DNA of 21,164 nt from Betaproteobacteria bacterium (GTDB taxonomy: Bacteria; Pseudomonadota; Gammaproteobacteria; Burkholderiales; SG8-41), in NCBI GenBank assembly GCA_025356695.1, contig JANXSE010000259.1:1-21164 (forward strand), given 5' to 3'. The notes beneath the pieces were generated by a model. That model ran no database searches. It saw only the letters and a list, made by a program, of their open reading frames with translations, and was not told the origin of the DNA. The position numbers and the translations under genes were made by a program. Shown here in pieces: positions 1 through 7,254 of the stretch (position 1 is its first letter; each line of letters opens with the position of its first letter).

Positions 1-14
1 TTAGGGTGGGGGGT
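1..14. repeat. truncated outer tail of a GC-rich REP-like arm
   Basis: The window opens inside a repeat. TTAGGGTGGGGGGT is identical to the right-hand tail of the arm at 153-190. The hairpin part lies outside the window to the left. Confidence 0.7.
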
Positions 15-30
15 ATTCGACGCCTGCTGT

Positions 31-190
31 CCCCCCATCCCTGCCTTCCCCCTCAAGGGGGGAAGGGGCCTGCTAATGAATGCCGCTGGTTTTCATTGTG
101 CATCTACTGCTTATTTTGAACGTCGATGCTAACGAGTCCTACTGGTTTCATTCCCTCCCCCCCTTGTGGGGGAGGGTTAGGGTGGGGGGT
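31..190. repeat. REPIN-like doublet 1 (arms 31-68 and 153-190)
   Basis: The left arm has a C-rich tail (CCCCCCATCC) followed by a hairpin of nine-base arms CCTTCCCCC and GGGGGAAGG around a five-base loop. The right arm is an approximate reverse complement ending in GGGTTAGGGTGGGGGG. The spacer of about 84 nt carries CTAATGAATGCC after the first arm and CTGGTTTCATT before the second; related words occur at the same places in the other doublets. The two tails point outward, so the whole unit can fold into one long hairpin or two small ones. Positions 1-257 hold only such repeats and no credible gene. Confidence 0.8.
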
Positions 191-205
191 ATCGGCAGCA
201 TGTTG

Positions 206-241
206 CCCCCATCCTTGCCTTCCCCCACGAGGGGGGAAGGA
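206..241. repeat. single GC-rich REP-like arm downstream of the TPP enzyme gene
   Basis: This is a tail plus hairpin arm of the same family, with loop variant CACGA. It starts only 15 nt past the stop codon of the minus-strand TPP enzyme gene, so it would be transcribed into that mRNA's 3' end. There it could act as a stabilising or pausing stem-loop. No T-run follows, so it is not a classical intrinsic terminator. Confidence 0.7.
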
Positions 242-257
242 GAAAACCATTTGCGAA

Positions 258-1937
258 TTACGCCGTCGGCACCCACGGCAACGGCGCCTGCACCGCGAAC
301 TCGGTCTTCACATCGATCACCGCCGGCAAATCCGACGCGATTGCCTGCTCGAAAGCCTTGCGGAAATCCTGCGGTTTGCCGACGGTGACGCCGAAACATC
401 CAAACGACTGCGCGACCTTGGCGAAATCGGTTTCGAGGTATTCGAAGCACTCGCCTTTGCGGCTCTGGTCGCTGCGGCCTTCGTAGGCGATATTCAGATT
501 GCGCAGCCCCTGCGATAAACAATGGTTGTTGTTGACGATGGTGACGGTCTTGATGCCGCGACGGCGCGCGGTTTCGAGTTCGGGCAGGTGATAGAAGAAA
601 CCGCCGTCGCCGCAGAAGCAGATCACCGGCTTGTCGGGTGCGGCGCATTTGGCGCCGAGCGAAGCGGGAAACGACCAACCCAGCGAACCGGCGGCGCGGT
701 GATATTGCTGGCCGGGGTGATTGAGATAGAGCAGCGTGCCCGTCCACAGCGCGGCATAACCGGTGTCGGCGATAACGATGGCGTCTTTCGGCAGCACTTC
801 GTTCAATTCGCGCACCAGACGCTCGGGCCGCATCGGCTGCGCTTCGGAGTTGCGTGCCTTTTCCGCTTCGACGCGCCATTCGTCGACGTATTTTTGCGTG
901 TGGGCGAGCCAGTCGTCGTGTTTGGCCGCATCGGCCATCACGGCAAGCGCTTCGAGGCCGGCGCGCACATCCGACAACACGCCGATGGTGCCGGCGTAGT
1001 TGCGGCCGATTTCGAGCGGGTCGATGTCGATCTGGATGATCTTCGTGCCTTGCTTCGGCATCACGTAGTTGGCGGTAGTGTGGTCCGAAGTATTGCTGCC
1101 GACGTAGATGACGAGATCGGCTTCATCGACGACGTGATTGGCGCAGCCGCGGCCGTAGAGGCCGACGGTGCCGCGGAACAGTTTGTGGTTTTCGACAATG
1201 ATGTGTTTGGCGTCGAGTGTCGCCACGACCGGCGCCTGAATGCGCTCGGCGAGTTGCACCAGCGCTGCGCCGGCGCTGGAAATGATGGCACCGCGGTCGG
1301 CGATGATGACCGGGCGCTTGCTGGCCTTGATCGCGGCGACAGCGCGTTCAACGGCGGCGGGATCGGGCGCGGGGCGGAAGGCCGGGAAGCGCGTGTGCGC
1401 TTCATCGGCCGTCATGTCGAAGTCGGCTTCGGTCGGCGTTAACGCGTCACCGGTGAAGCCGGCAATATCGAGATGCACCGGGCGCGGCGTGCCGGTGGTG
1501 GCTTCACGGAAGGCGGCGCGGAACAGATGCGGAATCTGCTCGACGTTGTCGATGCGGCCGTTGAATTTGGTTACGGCGTCATAGAGCGGGCCGTGATCGA
1601 CTTCCTGATAGGCGTTGCGGTATTGGAAGGGCGCGACGTGGCGGCCGGTGATGGCGATGACCGGCGAGTGGCCGAGATAGGGGTCCTGCATGCCGGAGGC
1701 GAGATTGGCGGCACCCACCGATTGCGCCATGCAGACGCCGGGCTTGCCCGACACGCGCGCATAACCGTCGGCCATGTAGGCGACGGCTTTTTCCGAGTGG
1801 CCGAGCACGCGCGTGATGCCGAAGTCTTCCATTTCGGCAAGCGCGCGGCGCAGCACCGCGTCCATGAAGAAGACATGCGATACGCCGTGGGCCTGCAAGA
1901 GTTGCGCGACGGCGCGGGCGCCTTTCATCTTTGCCAT
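258..1937 (-). CDS. thiamine-diphosphate-dependent enzyme, acetolactate synthase-like
   Basis: A 559-residue protein with the usual length and three-part layout of the acetolactate synthase/benzoylformate decarboxylase superfamily: N-terminal pyrimidine-binding domain, central domain and C-terminal diphosphate-binding domain. The catalytic glutamate is E49 in GHSEKAVAYMADGYAR. The cofactor motif begins GDGG at 443-446 and closes at NNN 469-471. The ATG is preceded by AGGGAG about 8 nt upstream. It is cytosolic and presumably makes or breaks a C-C bond next to a 2-oxo acid carbonyl. The substrate cannot be read from sequence; no small regulatory subunit (IlvH) lies next to it, arguing against a biosynthetic acetolactate synthase. 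It is isolated from its neighbours by repeat elements on both sides. Confidence 0.9.
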   Translation of the reverse strand: MAKMKGARAVAQLLQAHGVSHVFFMDAVLRRALAEMEDFGITRVLGHSEKAVAYMADGYARVSGKPGVCMAQSVGAANLASGMQDPYLGHSPVIAITGRHVAPFQYRNAYQEVDHGPLYDAVTKFNGRIDNVEQIPHLFRAAFREATTGTPRPVHLDIAGFTGDALTPTEADFDMTADEAHTRFPAFRPAPDPAAVERAVAAIKASKRPVIIADRGAIISSAGAALVQLAERIQAPVVATLDAKHIIVENHKLFRGTVGLYGRGCANHVVDEADLVIYVGSNTSDHTTANYVMPKQGTKIIQIDIDPLEIGRNYAGTIGVLSDVRAGLEALAVMADAAKHDDWLAHTQKYVDEWRVEAEKARNSEAQPMRPERLVRELNEVLPKDAIVIADTGYAALWTGTLLYLNHPGQQYHRAAGSLGWSFPASLGAKCAAPDKPVICFCGDGGFFYHLPELETARRRGIKTVTIVNNNHCLSQGLRNLNIAYEGRSDQSRKGECFEYLETDFAKVAQSFGCFGVTVGKPQDFRKAFEQAIASDLPAVIDVKTEFAVQAPLPWVPTA

Positions 1938-1995
1938 TTTTTTGCTCCCTGGTTGATACGTAAAATTGTTAAAGGTTACGTTGTTGCGAGCATCT

Positions 1996-2116
1996 CCCCC
2001 CCATCCTGTCCTTCCCCCTCAAGGGGGGAAGGGACCCCCTAATCCAGGCGCAAGGTATTTCATGCGCACTGGTTTTGTCCCCTCCCCCTTTGAGGGGGAG
2101 GGCTAGGGTGGGGGGT
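1996..2116. repeat. REPIN-like doublet 2 (arms 1996-2034 and 2079-2116)
   Basis: The left arm has the C-rich tail, then CTTCCCCC-TCAAG-GGGGGAAG. The right arm has CCTCCCCC, loop TTTGA, GGGGGAGG and tail GCTAGGGTGGGGGG. The spacer of about 44 nt begins CCCCTAATCCAGGCGCAA and ends CTGGTTTTGT. The doublet fills the gap between the CMD-like gene (downstream end) and the TPP enzyme gene (upstream end), so it could be read as part of a minus-strand transcript. Confidence 0.8.
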
Positions 2117-2165
2117 AGGTGTTGCCTATTCGACCGGCGTTTCCTTAACCAACAGTTCCCTCAAC

Positions 2166-2696
2166 TCACTTCTTCTCCGGATCAATCGCCAGCGCCTCCA
2201 GAAACCGTGACACCAGGTTGTAGGCGGCAACCAGCGCGGTGAGTTCGGTCATCTCGCGCTGATCAAAATGTTTGCTAACCGCGGCAAAGGTAGCGTCGGT
2301 GACATGCACGTCCTGCGTCATCGCCTCGGTGTAGGCCAGCACCGCGCGGTCGACGTCGGTGTAACAGTTCGCGGTTTTCCAGGCATAGAGGCTGTCGACC
2401 TGCTCGTCGCTGAGGCCTTCCTGTTTTGCATAGGGCACGTGCGCCGTGCGTTCATATTCGGCGCCGTTGATGATGGCAACCAGCAAAATGGCCAGTTCGC
2501 GGTAGCGGCCTTTGAGCACTGTTTTTTTGCGCACCGCGGTGAGCAGGTTCAGCCAGCCCTGCGCCACCGGCGGGCTGTTGAGCAGCATCTTGTAGAGGTT
2601 CAGCATGCGCCCGCCGCGCTCGGCTTTGATCTGCGTGACGAGTTTCTGGAATTCGGGCTCTGGATTGCTGTCGTCGGCGTAACCAATGCGGGCCAT
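2166..2696 (-). CDS. carboxymuconolactone decarboxylase-family protein
   Basis: A 176-residue, mainly helical protein with the core of the CMD/AhpD-like fold (residues about 60-140), including the signature stretch GAEYERTAHVPYA at 78-90. H86 and the acidic residues E80 and E82 sit where family members carry their active-site residues. Both cysteines of the peroxidase-type CxxC are absent (the slots hold acidic residues), so it should not be an AhpD-type thiol peroxidase. It is closer to the decarboxylase/lactone branch. The ATG has a strong AGAGGAG upstream. It stands alone, divergent from the DinB-like gene. The substrate is unknown; related orphan CMD proteins are common in aromatic and organic-acid catabolic regions. 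Confidence 0.85.
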   Translation of the reverse strand: MARIGYADDSNPEPEFQKLVTQIKAERGGRMLNLYKMLLNSPPVAQGWLNLLTAVRKKTVLKGRYRELAILLVAIINGAEYERTAHVPYAKQEGLSDEQVDSLYAWKTANCYTDVDRAVLAYTEAMTQDVHVTDATFAAVSKHFDQREMTELTALVAAYNLVSRFLEALAIDPEKK

Positions 2697-2967
2697 GCAT
2701 CGCTCCTCTGCGCCTTTGCGGCGTGTTGTTGAATGTTCCCGTTCTCTTCGGCATGGCGTCGTGGTTGAGACGGCGCTGTCGGCGCTTTGCGGCCGGCGGC
2801 GTTTCCCCTGACGGTGTGCGTGATCGCCACGCCTGGGCGGCGCGGCGGGTGAGCGGGATTTTTTTGATCTTAGCCCAAGCGCCAGTAGGCGTCCACGCCG
2901 CGGCGCAAGGTGCGGCGGTGAGGGCGGTGTTTGTTATGATGGCGCTTCACTCGACGGGGGATGCATC

Positions 2968-3480
2968 ATGATGACCGCTGCTTCAGCACGCATGTTCGCG
3001 CGTTACAACGCGTGGGCCGACAAGATCATGTTCGATGCCGTGGCGCAATTGCCGCCGGGCGAGGACGTCAAGCCGCGCACGAGCCTGTTCAAGAACATCG
3101 TGCACACGCTCAACCACAATTACGTCGTTGATCAGATCTGGCGCGGTCATCTCGAAGGCCGCGATCACGGTTATACCGCGCGCAACACGCCCGACACGCC
3201 GCTGCTCACCGTTTTGTGGGCGCAGCAGCACGAAGCGCACCAGTGGTACATGGCATGGGCCGACCGCATGACCGACGAGTCGATCAACGAACGCGTCGAT
3301 TACGAGTTGATTGGCGGCAACAAGGGCTCGATGACGCGCGGCGAGATCCTCATGCACGTCGTCACGCACCACTCCTATCACCGCGGCTTCGCGGCGGATT
3401 TGTTTTTCCAGATTCCGGCGCGCCCGCCGACGATGGATTTGCCGGTGTACTTTCGGGAGGCGCCGGCGGAGTACCGGTAG
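2968..3480 (+). CDS. DinB-fold putative metal-dependent enzyme
   Basis: A 170-residue protein of DinB/YfiT type, a four-helix bundle that binds a divalent metal with three histidines. Candidate ligands are H50 in HTLNHNY, and H134 and H138 in HVVTHHSYHRG, the spacing expected for the family. It starts ARMFARYNAWADK, the typical first helix (usually '..yn.wan..'). Two adjacent ATGs (2968 and 2971) could serve; a GGGGG run lies upstream of both. Members are often thiol-dependent transferases or stress-linked proteins, but the activity here cannot be assigned. It is transcribed divergently from the CMD-like gene across a 271-bp gap in which I see no other element. Confidence 0.88.
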   Translation: MMTAASARMFARYNAWADKIMFDAVAQLPPGEDVKPRTSLFKNIVHTLNHNYVVDQIWRGHLEGRDHGYTARNTPDTPLLTVLWAQQHEAHQWYMAWADRMTDESINERVDYELIGGNKGSMTRGEILMHVVTHHSYHRGFAADLFFQIPARPPTMDLPVYFREAPAEYR

Positions 3481-3546
3481 TTAACGCCGGGTGTTTCTTG
3501 TTTGTGGGAAAAGAGTAACAGGGATGTTTGGAAGGGTTGCGCCTTA

Positions 3547-3723
3547 CCCCCCCATCCTGCCATTCCCCCTCAAGGGGGGAAGGAACCTACTAACCAGCTG
3601 CTGTATTCTTTTCTGATCTGAATCTGAGGTTGTAAAAAGTGGCTGTAGGTTGTAATCAGTCAGCCCGTGCAGATGGTGTGGTTTACTCCTTCCCCCCTTG
3701 AGGGGGAAGGCAGGGATGGGGGG
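3547..3723. repeat. REPIN-like doublet 3 (arms 3547-3583 and 3688-3723) upstream of the DUF559 gene
   Basis: The left arm reads tail-then-hairpin and the right arm hairpin-then-tail. The right arm, with its CAGGGATGGGGGG tail, is almost the exact reverse complement of the left arm type. The spacer is about 104 nt, longer than in the other doublets, and more AT-rich. The outer G-run at 3718-3723 lies nine bases before the ATG of the DUF559 gene and is the only Shine-Dalgarno-like sequence there. Confidence 0.8.
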
Positions 3724-3732
3724 TAACAGCCT

Positions 3733-4119
3733 ATGAATATCCGCAACGCCCGCATACTACGCAAAAACCTCACCGACGCCGAAAAATGCCTTTGGCAAAA
3801 ACTCAACCGCCGCCAGATCGGTTCCGTGAAATTCCGCCGGCAGCAACCGATCGGCGAATACATTGTCGATTTTGTTTGTCTGGAGCGGCAGCTGATTGTC
3901 GAGTTGGATGGCGGGCAGCATGCGGAACAGATTGCCTATGATGAAGCGCGTACCGCCTGGCTGCAATCAAAAGGCTATCGGGTGCTGAGGTTCTGGAACA
4001 ACGATGTTCTGGCAAATACCGATGGCGTGGTTCAAACCATCTTTGATGCGTTGGGTGAGGAAGGCTGCCCCCCCATCCCTACCTTCCCCCTCAAGGGGGG
4101 AAGGAGTTCCGCCTGCTGA
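3733..4119 (+). CDS. DUF559 family protein (restriction-endonuclease-like fold)
   Basis: A 128-residue protein matching DUF559, a small PD-(D/E)XK/Vsr-like nuclease fold. It begins with the typical RNARILRKNLTDAEKCLWQKLR-type helix (residues 4-27), then KFRRQQPIGEYIVDF (33-47), the core strand IVELDGGQH (55-63) and RVLRFWNNDVL (83-93). Putative metal or catalytic residues are D46, E57, D59 and H63. Homologues are often annotated as endonucleases, but biochemical roles are poorly known. The conserved domain ends near residue 108; the last ~17 residues (PPIPTFPLKGG...) are translated from a GC-rich repeat arm. The gene is flanked by inverted arms of that repeat on both sides, and its probable ribosome-binding G-run is also repeat sequence. 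This layout resembles RAYT transposases beside REP repeats (an analogy, not homology). Confidence 0.88.
   Translation: MNIRNARILRKNLTDAEKCLWQKLNRRQIGSVKFRRQQPIGEYIVDFVCLERQLIVELDGGQHAEQIAYDEARTAWLQSKGYRVLRFWNNDVLANTDGVVQTIFDALGEEGCPPIPTFPLKGGRSSAC
4068..4104. repeat. single REP-like arm overlapping the 3' end of the DUF559 gene
   Basis: Tail-then-hairpin arm, with the CTTCCCCC-TCAAG-GGGGGAAG core. It lies inside the DUF559 reading frame and encodes its C-terminal residues. With the arm at 3688-3723 it brackets the gene in inverted orientation, with the tails facing the gene. Confidence 0.8.
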
Positions 4120-4191
4120 GATACAATCGTCACCTGTAACAAGTTGCGTCTGCAATAAACCAGTCAAAAATAATCTCCGGAGGAGACCGCT

Positions 4192-5373
4192 TTGAACGCT
4201 GCAACCGGCAAGAACCCGCAACACTTCCAGTATTTTCCCGGCGACTACCGCTGGTCGGCGGAGATGCTCGTGGTCTTGAGCACCGCGAATTTCGGCGGTG
4301 CCGATCTGTCGGAGGTCGACCGCGTCGGCCGCGCGCTGAAAGACAAGGTCGGTGACGACGAGGCGTGGTTCGAGGAGTGGTGCAAGGCCGCCGACATCCT
4401 GCGCGGCCGTGCGGAGAAGGCGGCGGCGAACAAGCACCTGTTGACCGCGGCGTCGAATTACCTGCGCGCCTGCTTCTATTACCAGATCGGCGACCATTCG
4501 CGCCAGCCGAAGGACCAGATTGCGCTCGATATCTACAAACAGTCGCTGGAATGCTTCGCCAACTTCGCGAAATACAGCGACCGTCCGCGCATCGAGCGCG
4601 TCGAGCTGCCGTTCAAGGGCGGCGCCTTTCCTGCCTATTTCGTGCATGCGGAGAACACCAGCGAGAAACGCAATCCGGCGGTGGTGCGTTTCGGTGGCTT
4701 CGATACGCAAAAAGAAATCCAGTATCTGCGCGGCATTCCCGATCTGACGCGGCGCGGTTTTTCCTGTCTGCTGGTTGACGGCCCGGGGCAGGGCGAGTCG
4801 ATCCGTTTCCGCGGCCACTATCTGCGTCACGATTTCGAAGTCGCCGGCAGCGCTGCGCTCGATTACCTCGAGACGCGCAGCGACGTGGACATGAACCGCG
4901 TCGGCATTCAGGCGATGAGTCTGGGCGGTTATTACGCGCCGCGTTGCGCCGCGATGGATCCGCGCTACAAGGCCTGCATCGCCTGGGGGGCGATCTGGGA
5001 TTACCACCAGACCTGGGTCAAACGCCTTGAGAAGATCAAGGAAGCGGCGCTGCCGGTGCCGGCCGACCATCTGCTGTGGGCCTGCGGTGTGAAGACCTAC
5101 GACGAAGCGCTGGTGAAACTCGAAGGCTTCCGTCTCGAAGGCGTGGCGCAGAAAGTGCAATGCCCGTTTCTGCTGATGCACGGCGCGAAAGACGCGCAGG
5201 TCTCGGTGCCCGAAGCGCAGATGCTGATGGACAAGATCGGCTCGAAGGACAAGACGCTGCGCATCTTCACCGAGGAAGAGGGTGGCGCGCAGCACTGCCA
5301 GCGCGATTACCTGACGCTGGCGTGTGATGTGGCGGGGGATTGGCTGGAAGAGAAATTGAAGTGGGGGAAGTAA
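4192..5373 (+). CDS. alpha/beta hydrolase, 2,6-dihydroxypseudooxynicotine hydrolase-like
   Basis: A 393-residue protein with a long helical N-terminal region (about 1-130) and an alpha/beta hydrolase core (about 135-390), the layout of DHPON hydrolase and FrsA-like proteins. The nucleophile is S243 in GIQAMSLGGYY; the first glycine of the usual GxSxG is Ala here. The probable acid is D334 (HGAKDAQV) and the base H368 (GAQHCQRDY). The oxyanion region is RFGGFDTQKE (about 166-175). DHPON hydrolases cleave a C-C bond in a diketone-like side chain, so a C-C hydrolase role is plausible but unproven. The start is TTG at 4192, supported by GGAGGAGA at 4179-4186; no better in-frame ATG exists upstream. 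It is a monocistronic-looking gene between repeats. Confidence 0.88.
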   Translation: MNAATGKNPQHFQYFPGDYRWSAEMLVVLSTANFGGADLSEVDRVGRALKDKVGDDEAWFEEWCKAADILRGRAEKAAANKHLLTAASNYLRACFYYQIGDHSRQPKDQIALDIYKQSLECFANFAKYSDRPRIERVELPFKGGAFPAYFVHAENTSEKRNPAVVRFGGFDTQKEIQYLRGIPDLTRRGFSCLLVDGPGQGESIRFRGHYLRHDFEVAGSAALDYLETRSDVDMNRVGIQAMSLGGYYAPRCAAMDPRYKACIAWGAIWDYHQTWVKRLEKIKEAALPVPADHLLWACGVKTYDEALVKLEGFRLEGVAQKVQCPFLLMHGAKDAQVSVPEAQMLMDKIGSKDKTLRIFTEEEGGAQHCQRDYLTLACDVAGDWLEEKLKWGK

Positions 5374-5401
5374 GGGTGTCGTTGCTGCTGGTGTAACGTT
5401 A

Positions 5402-5521
5402 CCCCCCATCCTGCCCTTCCCCCTCAAGGGGGGAGGGGACCTTCTAATCCGCGCAACTTGCCTGCCGACATCCCCGGTTCTTGTTCCCTCCCCCCTGGAG
5501 GGGGAGGGCTAGGGTGGGGGG
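5402..5521. repeat. REPIN-like doublet 4 (arms 5402-5438 and 5485-5521)
   Basis: The left arm is C-rich tail then hairpin with loop TCAAG. The right arm is CCTCCCCCC, short loop TGG, AGGGGGAGG and tail GCTAGGGTGGGGGG. The spacer of about 46 nt starts CCTTCTAATCCGCGCAA and ends CCGGTTCTTGTT, closely matching doublet 2. It begins 28 nt after the stop of the alpha/beta hydrolase gene. Confidence 0.8.
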
Positions 5522-5582
5522 GAAGTTTCGACGTGTCTTTCCTCTTGAATTACGAAGGAAGTGAAAAGCCAAGGACGCAATA

Positions 5583-6173
5583 ATGACCGACCGCATCACC
5601 CCCGCCACGCCCGCGCACTTCAACCAGATCTCCGACCACATGGAGCGCTGGAAGAAGAGCAAGGGTTATCCACCCAACACCTGGTACACCATGGCGCGGA
5701 AGCCCGCGGTGTTTCGCGCCTATCGCGATCTGCACGGCGCGGTGATGATGGCCGGCGGCGAAGTGGAGCAGGGCCTGAAGTTCATGCTCGCCGCGGTGAC
5801 CAGCACGGCGGCGGGCGACAGCTATTGCGCCGCGCACAACGCCGAGAACGCGCACCACATCGCCGCTGTGCCGCTGGAAAAAATCCGCGCGCTGGCGAAT
5901 TTTCGCAGCGATGCGCAGTTCACACCGGCCGAACGCGCCGCGCTTGAACTCGGGGATGCCGCGGGCGCGCATCCGCCGCGCGTGACTGATGCGCATTTCG
6001 AAGAACTCAAAAAATATTTTTCCGACGACGCGATGGTGGAGCTGGTCGCGGTGATTTCGCTGCTGGGCTGGCTTAATCGCTGGGCGCAGACGGTCGCGCC
6101 GCAGATCGAGCCAGCTGCGCTGGCGTTTGCGCAGCAGCATCTGGCGCCGTCGGGATGGCAACCGCCGGAGTAA
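5583..6173 (+). CDS. AhpD/carboxymuconolactone decarboxylase-like protein
   Basis: A 196-residue helical protein of the AhpD-like/CMD superfamily. The active-site region is TSTAAGDSYCAAHNAENAHH at about 74-93. Compared with the peroxidase signature CxYCxxH, the first cysteine is replaced by Asp while the second Cys and the His are kept, so a classical disulfide-forming AhpD cycle is unlikely. The C-terminal half (VELVAVISLLGWLNRWAQ) is typical of this family's last helices. The ATG follows AAGGAC by about eight bases. It sits behind doublet 4 and is transcribed toward the small membrane protein gene, whose 3' end it overlaps antisense by about 100 bp. Function is unknown; it may be a single-cysteine redox protein or a decarboxylase-like enzyme. 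Confidence 0.82.
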   Translation: MTDRITPATPAHFNQISDHMERWKKSKGYPPNTWYTMARKPAVFRAYRDLHGAVMMAGGEVEQGLKFMLAAVTSTAAGDSYCAAHNAENAHHIAAVPLEKIRALANFRSDAQFTPAERAALELGDAAGAHPPRVTDAHFEELKKYFSDDAMVELVAVISLLGWLNRWAQTVAPQIEPAALAFAQQHLAPSGWQPPE

Positions 6174-6492
6174 CCGGGCTGGCCGCGCGCGCCGCGGGTT
6201 TTTCCGGCGTGTGATGAAAATTGTGGATGCCGACGCTGGCGACCCAGGCCACGGCGGCGGCCCATGTGACCGACATGCCGATCGCCACCACGTGTTGTGT
6301 CAACCCGCTCAACGGTGAAAACAGAATCGCACCGACCACCGGCGCGCCGACGCGATAGCCGATTTCGGCGGCCCAGTGCATCTGCCAGAAATATAGTTTC
6401 ACGCCGGGCGTCACCACCAGCGGCCAATAGGCCGCCTGCAGTGTGAAAAACGCAACCGTTGCTGCAACGGCGATGATTAACGGGCGGCGCAT
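6073..6492 (-). CDS. small integral membrane protein of unknown function
   Basis: A 139-residue protein. Residues about 4-28 form a hydrophobic N-terminal segment (LIIAVAATVAFFTLQAAYWPLVV), and about 47-88 hold one or two further membrane helices. A His/Asn patch (GIHNFHH, about 88-94) follows, then an Ala/Pro-rich low-complexity tail. I do not recognise a family. It starts 12 nt after the stop of the upstream SDR gene on the same strand, so it is probably co-transcribed. No clear ribosome-binding site is visible. Its tail overlaps, antisense, the end of the AhpD-like gene by about 100 bp; the true C-terminus may be poorly constrained. Confidence 0.55.
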   Translation of the reverse strand: MRRPLIIAVAATVAFFTLQAAYWPLVVTPGVKLYFWQMHWAAEIGYRVGAPVVGAILFSPLSGLTQHVVAIGMSVTWAAAVAWVASVGIHNFHHTPEKPAARAASPVTPAVAIPTAPDAAAQTPAQLARSAARPSAPSD

Positions 6493-6504
6493 TTCAACAG
6501 GACA

Positions 6505-7254
6505 TCAATACGACGTTAATCCGCCATCGAGCAGCAGCGTCTGCCCGGTGATGTAGGAACCCGACGGGCCCGCCAGATAAACCGCTGCTGCGGCAATTTC
6601 CTCAGGCGCACAGGTGCGCTTCAACGGAATGCGGTCGACCATCTTGTCGAGATAGCCCGGGTGCGCGTCGGCGTATTCCTTGCGCGTGGCTGTCAGCACC
6701 GTGCCCGGTGCAATCGAGTTGACGCGGATCTGGTGCTCGGCCCATTCGATCGCCAGCATGCGCGTCATGTGCATGACCGCCGCTTTTGAAATGCCGTAGG
6801 TCGAGCGCAGCGGGAAGCCCAGCACGCCGTGCGTCGAGGTGATGCTGATGACGGCGCCCGGCCGCTTCGTGCCGATCAGGTGGCGGCCCATCTGCTGGCA
6901 CATGAAGAAGGTGCCGCTCAGATTGGTCTGCATGATGCTGTCCCAGTCCTCGCGCGTGACATCCACCGCCATGCGCGGCAGCGTGATCGCCGCATTGTTG
7001 ACCAGCACGTCGAGCTGCCCCAGCGTGGCGATGGCTTCCTTGAAGCCGGCTTCGATGCTGGCCTGCGCGGTGACGTTCAGGCTGATCGGTGCGACGCGCG
7101 CGCCGGCGGCGCTGCACTGCGCGGTGATGTCGGCGAGTTTGTCCTTGTTCGTCGACGACAGCGCGAGATCGTAGCCGGCCTTTGCAAAGGCCAGCGCGAT
7201 CGCCGCGCCGATGCCCTGCGCGGCGCCGGAGATGAAGACGGCCGGGCGCGCCAC
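6505..7254 (-). CDS. short-chain dehydrogenase/reductase (SDR 1)
   Basis: A 249-residue classical SDR. The nucleotide-binding glycine motif is SGAAQGIG (9-16), the NNAA motif is at 86-89, and the catalytic Ser is about 140 with Y153 and K157 in YGISK. The end GQTLLLDGG is typical of FabG-like enzymes. It should oxidise or reduce a hydroxyl/ketone using NAD(P)(H); the substrate is unknown. It starts at GTG (7252-7254) immediately after the TAA of the cyclase gene with zero spacing, which indicates translational coupling within one operon. The small membrane protein follows. Confidence 0.93.
   Translation of the reverse strand: MARPAVFISGAAQGIGAAIALAFAKAGYDLALSSTNKDKLADITAQCSAAGARVAPISLNVTAQASIEAGFKEAIATLGQLDVLVNNAAITLPRMAVDVTREDWDSIMQTNLSGTFFMCQQMGRHLIGTKRPGAVISITSTHGVLGFPLRSTYGISKAAVMHMTRMLAIEWAEHQIRVNSIAPGTVLTATRKEYADAHPGYLDKMVDRIPLKRTCAPEEIAAAAVYLAGPSGSYITGQTLLLDGGLTSY

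Noticed and set aside
80..518. Short ORFs encoding Pro/Gly-rich peptides such as SLPSPTRGEG
   Set aside because: These are translations of the GC-rich hairpin repeats and antisense of the TPP enzyme gene, with no ribosome-binding site or family match.
258..1937. Naming the TPP enzyme ilvB, xsc or oxalyl-CoA decarboxylase
   Set aside because: Only general superfamily motifs are visible; no substrate-specific residues or partner genes allow a choice.
3733..4119. DUF559 gene as a classical transposase or an IS element
   Set aside because: No transposase motif, no target-site duplication visible. The nuclease-like fold and flanking repeats justify a hypothesis only.
3967..5427. Long minus-strand ORF (486 codons) opposite the alpha/beta hydrolase
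   Set aside because: Arg/His/Leu-rich antisense shadow caused by GC-rich third positions. The plus strand carries a recognisable hydrolase with a catalytic triad.
31..5521. GC-rich hairpins as intrinsic terminators
   Set aside because: The stems are strong but no U-run follows. They may pause or stabilise RNA, but the form is that of a dispersed repeat.
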